The position numbers and the translations under genes were made by a program. DNA of 64,000 bases from Setophaga petechia (lineage: Eukaryota; Chordata; Aves; Passeriformes; Parulidae): assembly GCA_024362935.1 (NCBI GenBank), contig JANCRA010000007.1, positions 21,725,003-21,789,002 on the forward strand. The letters are read 5' to 3'. The notes beneath the pieces were generated by a model that was given only the letters and a program-made list of their open reading frames with translations, ran no database searches and was not told the origin of the DNA. This document shows, piece by piece, positions 57,134 to 64,000 of this stretch (positions are counted from its first letter, which is position 1; each line of letters starts with the position of its first letter).

Positions 57134-59013
57134 CTGTAAAGAGGATTGGTTTTGCTCCCATGTAAATAGAAAGGAAATTAAATTGTTTTTTACAGTGAAT
57201 AGTTATGATTGCAGAACAATTCTTTGTAGTTCAAGTTGCATGCAGGAGACAAATTACAAAATAGATGGTGATTTCTTTTTACAGTTGAGACTGGCTACAG
57301 GTTTTCCCACAGCCTTCTGTTGAAGCATTCAGGTTACACAAAAACAATGAATTTGGCAAGCTTACAGTAGCTGGACTTTTTTGGCAAATGGTTTCAGTCA
57401 TACAGTTGTTTTCCTGCCTTCTGCAGACAGGTCTGGCTCACATAGTGCTGCTTGAAATTTGGTGTGTGAAAAATACTAAGCTTTAGAGTAGAATAGAAAC
57501 TATGTGATGAATATTTTGATTTTTGGCATGTAAGTAGACACATTTTGGCAGTGTCTGCAATTGAATTAAAGGAAGAAGGGTCACATAAACATTCAGAGAG
57601 AAAAAGATGTATAGAAATCTGCAAACCTGGGTGTGCAGCAATTCCTACATTGCAGATAACTTCAGCAGAAATTGGAATAATAAAAAAAAGATAAATAATT
57701 ACAATATTCAACTGTTATGAGTCTAAAAGGTTAAACAAATACATTAATAAGAGCACCTGTTTCATTATGCTTTTTAAAATTTTTCGTTGTGACAAATTTA
57801 GCTCATGAACCTCTAGATCAGAAACATGACTCTAAAATATCTGCTTTCTTTTAAATTTTAAAAATGTTCTGGCTTGAGTGGTTAGGGTGCTTGGAGAAGG
57901 TGATTTTCTGCACTTATTTAGATATTATTTTGTTCTTTTTTTTACAGTTATATTAAGCCATTGTTTCTTTTTTCAAAGAAAACATTAGATTTAGAGAAGT
58001 CTGTGTAGATGTGCAGTCTTGAAGACTGTCCTTTTCTGTATTTTCACAGGCTAATTTCCATTGTAAGGTTTCTTTTAAAGGAGAATTCTAATACTAATGA
58101 GCAATACATTGTAATTCTTCTAATAAAAAAGAATAATAACTCTTTCTTATCATGACAATGTAAAAGTATTAGTCAAATGCTGCCTTTTAAAAGATTCATA
58201 ACCCTTATTTATAAATGCAGATTGAATAAAACATCAATAAAATTGTCACGAAAAAGAACAAAGAGGACATAATAACATTCTTCATTGCATTTGATTAATC
58301 TGCTTTCAACAAAATTGGTATTTTAGACTCAGTTTATGTTTAGACTTGGAATATTTTAAGCTGGAAATGTTACATTTTTGTGTGTTCTGCTTTTTTTGCG
58401 TATGCTGCGTAATTAGGAATACTGCTTAATATTTATTAGGACTTTTTAATACAAAGGACGATATTTTGTAAAAGTACTCCTGCATTAAGATACACTTAAG
58501 GTTGGCTTTCACAACTTAAAGGAAACAGGGACTCTGTTTTCATCTGTTCCTCATTTTAAGATTCTAGAAATATTTACAAAATCTTTCTGGTTGAGGGGCT
58601 GATGAGTCACTCTACCAAACATAATTTGAAATTTCTGTTTGTTGTAGAATATACTTCACTTTATTCTTAGCAGAATTCCTTCTTTTATCTTTTTTTTGCT
58701 TCTCAAAGAGAAGAGAGGATGTTTAGGTTTTCAATTTAACTCACCAGTTTACAATTACATCATTGCAATCATGGGCACAGCTGGGCCAGTGCAGCGCTTT
58801 GTGTCCTTACAAAGAGCACAAATAATCTGGTGGGTTGAAGGCTTACAAACAGCAGTCATTTTAAAGGTGGTTTATGTTGGTGTAGCAATGATATTTTTAT
58901 TCATGCTTGAGCACATCTGCACAGCACGAGAGGTCACAGCTGTCGAACCATGGTGGGTGTGTCAGGCTGAGGCTGTTCTGTGGGGACAGGAGCCCGGGCT
59001 GAGTGTTGAGGTG
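57134..59013. other. intergenic, nothing firmly recognised
   Basis: AT-rich up to about 58780, then a GC-richer patch directly before the LTR. A 134-codon + frame (58696-59100) runs across the LTR border and is therefore not a conserved gene. A weak minus-strand exon-like segment (about 57418-57364, acceptor CTGTCTGCAG, donor ACT|GTAAGC) was seen, but its phase does not join the exon candidate at 57133. Confidence 0.5.
59008..59013. repeat. target-site duplication, left copy (GAGGTG)
   Basis: The six bases GAGGTG immediately precede the LTR and are repeated exactly after it at 59409-59414. Confidence 0.9.
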
Positions 59014-59408
59014 TGTTGCTGGTGGTCACAGGGGTTTGTTAGAGGATGGATGAGACAGGATCTTGATTCCATGATCAGAAGGCTAGATTTATTATATTAG
59101 GATATATATACAGCATTATAACTATGCTACATAAAGATAGAAAGGCAAGAGGCTAAGCTTAGCTCTGAAGCTGCTAAGCTAAGAGAGAGATAGCAAGGAA
59201 TGAATAAACAAGGCTCTGTGTCTCTGCAGAGACGACAGCAGGTCCATTGTGAGTGGTCAGTAGGTCCAAACATCTACAGGGGACCAATCACGGGTGGAAC
59301 TGTTGCATTCCACAGCAGCAGATAATTGTTTACATTGCTGCTGAAACCTTTCAGCTCTAGCAAGGAAAAATCCTAAGAAAGGATTTTTCAAGAAGAATGT
59401 CTACGACA
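59014..59408 (+). mobile_element. solo LTR, passerine endogenous retrovirus (ERVK-like)
   Basis: A 395-bp element starting TGTTGC and ending CGACA, flanked by identical GAGGTG hexamers. No internal retroviral coding sequence is present, so it is a solo LTR left by recombination. The 3' part (TTGCATTCCACAGCAGCAGA, AAAAATCCTAAGAAAGGATT) resembles, from memory, LTRs common in songbird genomes. A TATATATA motif near 59104 and AATAAA near 59203 in the same direction suggest + orientation. A 6-bp duplication is typical of class II (ERVK-type) elements. Confidence 0.9.
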
Positions 59409-59414
59409 GAGGTG
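59409..59414. repeat. target-site duplication, right copy (GAGGTG)
   Basis: Exact copy of the hexamer preceding the LTR, marking the insertion footprint. Confidence 0.9.
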
Positions 59415-59440
59415 GATGCTGCACACCAACTGAAGGGCAA

Positions 59441-59886
59441 GGGCTGACCCTCTGCAAGGCTCTGGGCTGACCCTCTGCAAGGGCTGACCATCTGCAAGGC
59501 TCTGGGCTGACCCTCTGCAAGGGCTGACCCTCTGCAGGCTCTGGGCTGACCCTCTGCAGGCTCTGGGCTGACCCTCTGCAAGGGCTGACCCTCTGCAAGG
59601 CTCTGGGCTGACCCTCTGCAAGGGCTGACCCTCTGCAAGGCTCTGGGCTGACCCTCTGCAAGGGCTGACCCTCTGCAAGGCTCTGGGCTGACCCTCTGCA
59701 AGGGCTGACCCTCTGCAAGGGCTGACCCTCTGCAAGGGCTGACCCTCTGCAAGGCTCTGGGCTGACCCTCTGCAAGGGCTGACCCTCTGCAAGGCTCTGG
59801 GCTGACCCTCTGCAGGCTCTGGGCTGACCCTCTGCAGGCTCTGGGCTGACCCTCTGCAAGGGCTGACCCTCTGCAAGGCTCTGGGC
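59441..59886. repeat. minisatellite, 17/22/23-bp units, about 22 copies
   Basis: The core CTGACCCTCTGCA recurs about 22 times. It is joined either by a short AAGGG linker (17-bp unit) or by a longer AAGGCTCTGGG or AGGCTCTGGG linker (23- or 22-bp unit), often alternating. Only one core substitution was seen (CTGACCATCTGC in the third copy), indicating recent expansion or homogenisation. Because no unit contains a stop on the minus strand and the unit lengths are not multiples of three, all three minus frames are open (up to 217 codons, rotating QRVSPCRGSA-like words). These frames are by-products, not a gene. Confidence 0.97.
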
Positions 59887-62800
59887 AAGGGGTGGCCTGG
59901 GGATGAGGGGAACAGTGACAAACTGCAGCTGTTTGGCTGAGCTAACTCCTCTGGAAGCTTCCAGACATCGCAGGGCTGTGATCATGTCAGGTGGGTGAAG
60001 AGAAGAACTTCCCAATATGTAACTGTGAGTGAATTTAGTTCTCTGTAGAAACACTTCATGAGCTCACTCAGCCACTCCTATGCATCTGCCTAAAATGTTC
60101 TTCAAGGTTCAAGCAATCAAAAAAATATTTCAGGGATTGTTTCTGTAGGTGTTTATACAGAAATGCAACAAAGGTTTCAGCAGAGATTTATGGTCTAATG
60201 GCTTGATTTCTTTAGTCACTTCTCTCTAATCCACTATAAATGTGATAGTAGAATTAAAATTATGATTCTATTAGAATTAATTTGCCCGTTAGAACATTGT
60301 ATTTGGAAGCATTACAGTTCAATTGTCAGATTAAAGGAAATTAGATAGGCAAGTTTACACAAAACACTAATTTAAATAATGGAGTTTTTCAACTTCTGGA
60401 AATGTTTAAATATTTTCTTGTAAATTTTTTAGTCCAGCTCTCTTTCCTCTTTGGAGATTAAACTGGATTTTACAGAGGCTGCAGGAATTAGTTAATATGT
60501 GCACTGGTGTGACCTGCATGCCCTGTTACTAATAGAAGTACTGTTTTATGGGGGAAGAGAAATCCATTGTTGTTGTAAAGAGAATGTTTGATATGACATA
60601 CACACACTGTTATTCCTTTCAAGAGCAGCTAGGAGAGACTTGTTGCATTTTGGAAGTTGTATGGCATGATTTATGCATGCTTGTAACTGAAATGCCTGGT
60701 CAATAATAAATAGAATGCATTTGTCTGTAACTTTGAATACTCAAATAATGCTTTTATTCATAAACAGAAATTTTATTCTAAAAGTAAAAGCACACAAAAA
60801 TTATATCAGCAGGTTCTCTCAATATTTGGAAATATTTTATGTGAAAAGTAGTTATAAGAAATCTCCTTTGCAGTTAGATGTGTGGGTATAAATTGGTTTG
60901 TGGTACAGTGAAGATTATTCATTTTCTCAGCACATGACATATTCTATATTCTTGGTAAATATTTCATATTAAAAATCTGTAAATATGTCTACTATTGACC
61001 GAAGTCAATGGGAACATTTCTAAACATGTTTCATCAGAGATATTTTGCTTTTTAAATTTTGCAGATATAAAATCTATATTGTTCATAGCTACTGGAGATT
61101 AAGCCTTCTCCCTGGAAATGGCAAATATAATGGCAGAAATCCCTTGTTCATGGATGGATGTGTGTGAATTTAGTCTGTTAGTATTTTTGGTATTCTTCCT
61201 GTAATAGCAGGGATAGCAGAGTGTTACTGACTTTATTAGTTTCAAAGCAGTGCAGTTTGGCAGTGAACATGCTGAGAAAATCACAGCTTTGATAATGAAA
61301 GTTGGAAAGACAAATGCTGCAATTTTCTGTAACACATTTATGGTTTGTATGTGGCTAGAGATTTTCACACATTACAGTTTTTTTAAGTGCTTCATGTGTG
61401 CCTCTAACATATTTTTGTTGGTGCTCCATATTCTAAGTTTGTTATTGTAACATAAGCAAGACAATCCTAAAAAGTTGTGGCTGTGTTTCTACATAAAAGA
61501 ACATAGCTGCACAGAATATTTCATATTCTGCCTCTCATTGGATATTCTGTATACGGTGTATCATTCTGTACCACAGTATATTAAATTATCTGCAATATAT
61601 GGTTCTTGACTTTTTTCTGTATAATCCCATGGCTCTTCTGAAAAAGTTAGAACAGTAAGATTTGCAATGTAATTGTTATAATACTTCACAGTCCCTCATC
61701 AACTTAATATCTAATGGGTTAAAACATATTTGAATTCAGAATTTTATTTGAGCATCCTAACTGCTGGGGGACCTCTTGCTTTCATGAGGTATCATTTCTA
61801 ATGGCAGAAATCAGTTGTCACCCAGTCTTAGGCTACGCTCAAAATAAAGCTGAATGTTAGATTTTTATTTTTGACTCGTAAAGAACAAAGGATAGGAGTG
61901 AGCTTTGATCTGCAGAGTGGAGTTCTTACATGTCTCTGTTTCATGATGTCTGCAATTCACAATTCATTTCTCTCGGCTACACATTTTCTTTTTTAATTTA
62001 TCTGTGTTTACAGCCTGTTATGAAGAAAGCAAGCAAGAGCAGTTCTGAAGCATGCATTGGGGTTTCTGCTACTTTGATGTGGTAGGGAGCTGCTTATTTG
62101 CTGCAAGGCTGGGTTATCAGTTATTGGCCACAACCAGAGAGGCCACACAAATATGGATTCTAGAACACATCTGCAGAAGGGGGTTGTTCATAGTATTAAA
62201 CAGACCTGGAAAATTCTAAATTTTTTAGGGATAAGAGACTATTTGTACCCGGGAAAGAGGCTGAGATAAAAATGGCACATTAGCCAAAAGTCATTTGTTT
62301 CTGGCTGACCAAAGACAGGGAAAAAAAGTATTTGAAGCAGTTTCCAAACAGTTTGCTCCTCAGGCCAGTCTATGTCTTTGCTGCTTGATCACCAGTTACC
62401 ACCACTACCACCATCTCTAGCTTGTTCTTGTAACTGAGATAAGCAGTTGGTAGTGAAAGTCTGCAATGTATATAAATATACTTGACTTCTTAAAACTATA
62501 AAGATATGTTTATAATTTAATAAATTTTATATCTGATTTTTTATATATTTAGATGAAAGATGCATTTTTGTTTTTTCATATACTCAGTGATCCCTTTTAT
62601 CTGTATTATTCACTCAGAACAGTTACTACAGTGAAAGCTACTATGGATTGAGAAGTTTATGCTTACACAGGGCTTAAATTTAGTTGTTTGTGTTAAACAG
62701 CCATCCCTTCCTGCCTCTGAAACAAGAGCAAAATGGGAATTTGGTTTTCTTTGATGTTTTTCCTTTCCCCCTTCTCCCCATAATTAGTAATACATTCACT

Positions 62801-64000
62801 GACAATGTCAAATATTATTTATAAACAAACCTGATCATTCCAAGAATTTTTCCACTATCTCTTTTATAATTCTTTGCATAAAAGCAAGCAATACATAGAC
62901 CACTGAATAAATATTTGGTTCACCCAACCTAGGATTAGAATCTACTGGTGGCGTTGTTTAACAAAAGTATTCAGGAACATGAGCAATAGGGAGATTTTAT
63001 TTTCAAGTTTGAGACCTATGAAGCAATCATCTTTGTGCACTTTGTCTGAATAATTTTATGCTGGAGAGCATATTTTCCCTGTGTTAAAGTAGAAACTGCT
63101 TACCTCAGTGGTGAGCAAAGTCTGTGCCTCAAATACAAATGAGTGAGTAAACTGACTTCTGAGGAATGCCTCTCTGTGTTCATAGCAGAGCTGAGCTCTT
63201 GGAGGAATGCAGCCAGTTGAAGCTTGTGAAGGGTAGCGTTCTAAAACCATTTTTTCCTATTCATTTACAGTGCAGATGGTACAAGCATTTATTCTGAACA
63301 GAATGTATTGTTAGAATAGTCTAGACACACTATGATCAAGGGACCACAAATGGAAACAATTTGGTGTTGAAAACTTTTTATCTGATTACAGGGATAATGA
63401 CTTGAAAATCAACCTGGCAATTTTGTATGATTAGAAAAATGATGTTCATGTTGATTTCTCATCATGTTTCCAAATAGAAACAGATTTCTGCCACATATCA
63501 CAGACCATTTTTCTTATAGATGACTCTCTATCTAAGTTTCAATCAACAATTTCAGCTATTCCACACACGGAGCTGTTCTTTTGTTTTGACAGGCAAAGAC
63601 ACATCAAAATCTTGTATTAGTCACTTTCCACACTACTGAGTTTATATGAAGGCCTTGGAAAAATGAAACCAGAAAATAATATTAAATTTTTTAAGGTGTT
63701 GGTTTACATCAAATCTGACATTTATGTAAAAATAGACTCCTTAGAGAGGATCTTCCTGTTGAACTAAACATGTTTATTTATTTAAGTGCCTATCTAATTT
63801 TGAATCTTCAATTTCCAATTCGTGCAAGTTAATTTAAGGTTATAGGGCTGCTTCTGGTTCTAGACACTTTTACTGAAAGGAAATATGTTGAGACAGTCTA
63901 ATCTATTTTTGTATCTTTACTTTCTTACAAAGCACTGTTATGAATCTCATGATTCACAAAGTTTACTGTGGTATGATAAGTTTAATGTGGTGTATTATAA
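59887..64000. other. intergenic, nothing recognised
   Basis: A short GC-richer flank follows the minisatellite to about 60000. Beyond it lies ordinary AT-rich DNA with no recognisable gene, repeat family or RNA gene. Frames are under 90 codons. No tolloid-like (TLL2) CUB-domain exon was visible on the minus strand. Confidence 0.55.

Noticed and set aside
57364..57418. Minus-strand exon-like segment (acceptor CTGTCTGCAG, donor ACT|GTAAGC)
   Set aside because: The only open frame ends in phase 0 and cannot join the candidate exon at 57133, which needs two carried bases; a non-consensus exon end weakens it further.
58696..59100. 134-codon + frame
   Set aside because: It crosses the left border of the solo LTR, so its 3' part comes from the insertion.
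59357..60054. Three overlapping minus-strand frames of 131-217 codons with repeated RVSPCRGSAQSL-like words
   Set aside because: They are produced by the minisatellite, whose units lack stops in every minus frame; three simultaneous frames and the rotating register show this is not selection on a protein.

Overview
The window is vertebrate nuclear DNA, almost certainly from a bird and probably a songbird (passerine). It is AT-rich and mostly non-coding. It carries two CR1 LINE 3' ends of the avian type and a solo LTR resembling a type I know from songbird genomes. The only gene recognised with confidence is DNTT (terminal deoxynucleotidyltransferase), as its last four coding exons on the + strand. 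Species assignment is inference; the DNTT exons are read directly from the sequence.

Layout. Positions 1-9584 are the 3' part of a DNTT intron; the preceding exons lie outside the window. The four coding exons are 9585-9687, 15608-15871, 17315-17398 and 35591-35677. Each has canonical AG/GT borders, and together they give an uninterrupted 178-residue C-terminal third of the polymerase, with all three catalytic aspartates and the Gly-Trp steric element. The last intron is 18.2 kb. It holds a CR1 copy (about 24060-24425) that contains an unusual perfect 39-bp inverted repeat. The 3' UTR follows the TAA at 35675-35677, with a first plausible AATAAA at 36719.

From about 36.7 kb to the end no established gene could be recognised. 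Mammals have OPALIN and TLL2 next to DNTT, but no tolloid exon was visible here. This part contains: a decayed hAT-transposase-like coding relic near 43.0-43.46 kb; an old amniote repeat near 53.1 kb; a GC-rich island at 53.37-53.88 kb; two exon-like segments on the minus strand (57133-57078 and 56623-56437), the second encoding a possible signal or anchor peptide; a 395-bp solo LTR (59014-59408) with a perfect 6-bp target-site duplication; and, 32 bp beyond the LTR, a 22-copy minisatellite (59441-59886). The last 4 kb show nothing recognisable.

No new multi-gene system was found. The leads most worth checking are the minus-strand exon-like pair, an in-frame cassette-exon candidate inside DNTT (9846-9932), and the inverted repeat inside the CR1 element.
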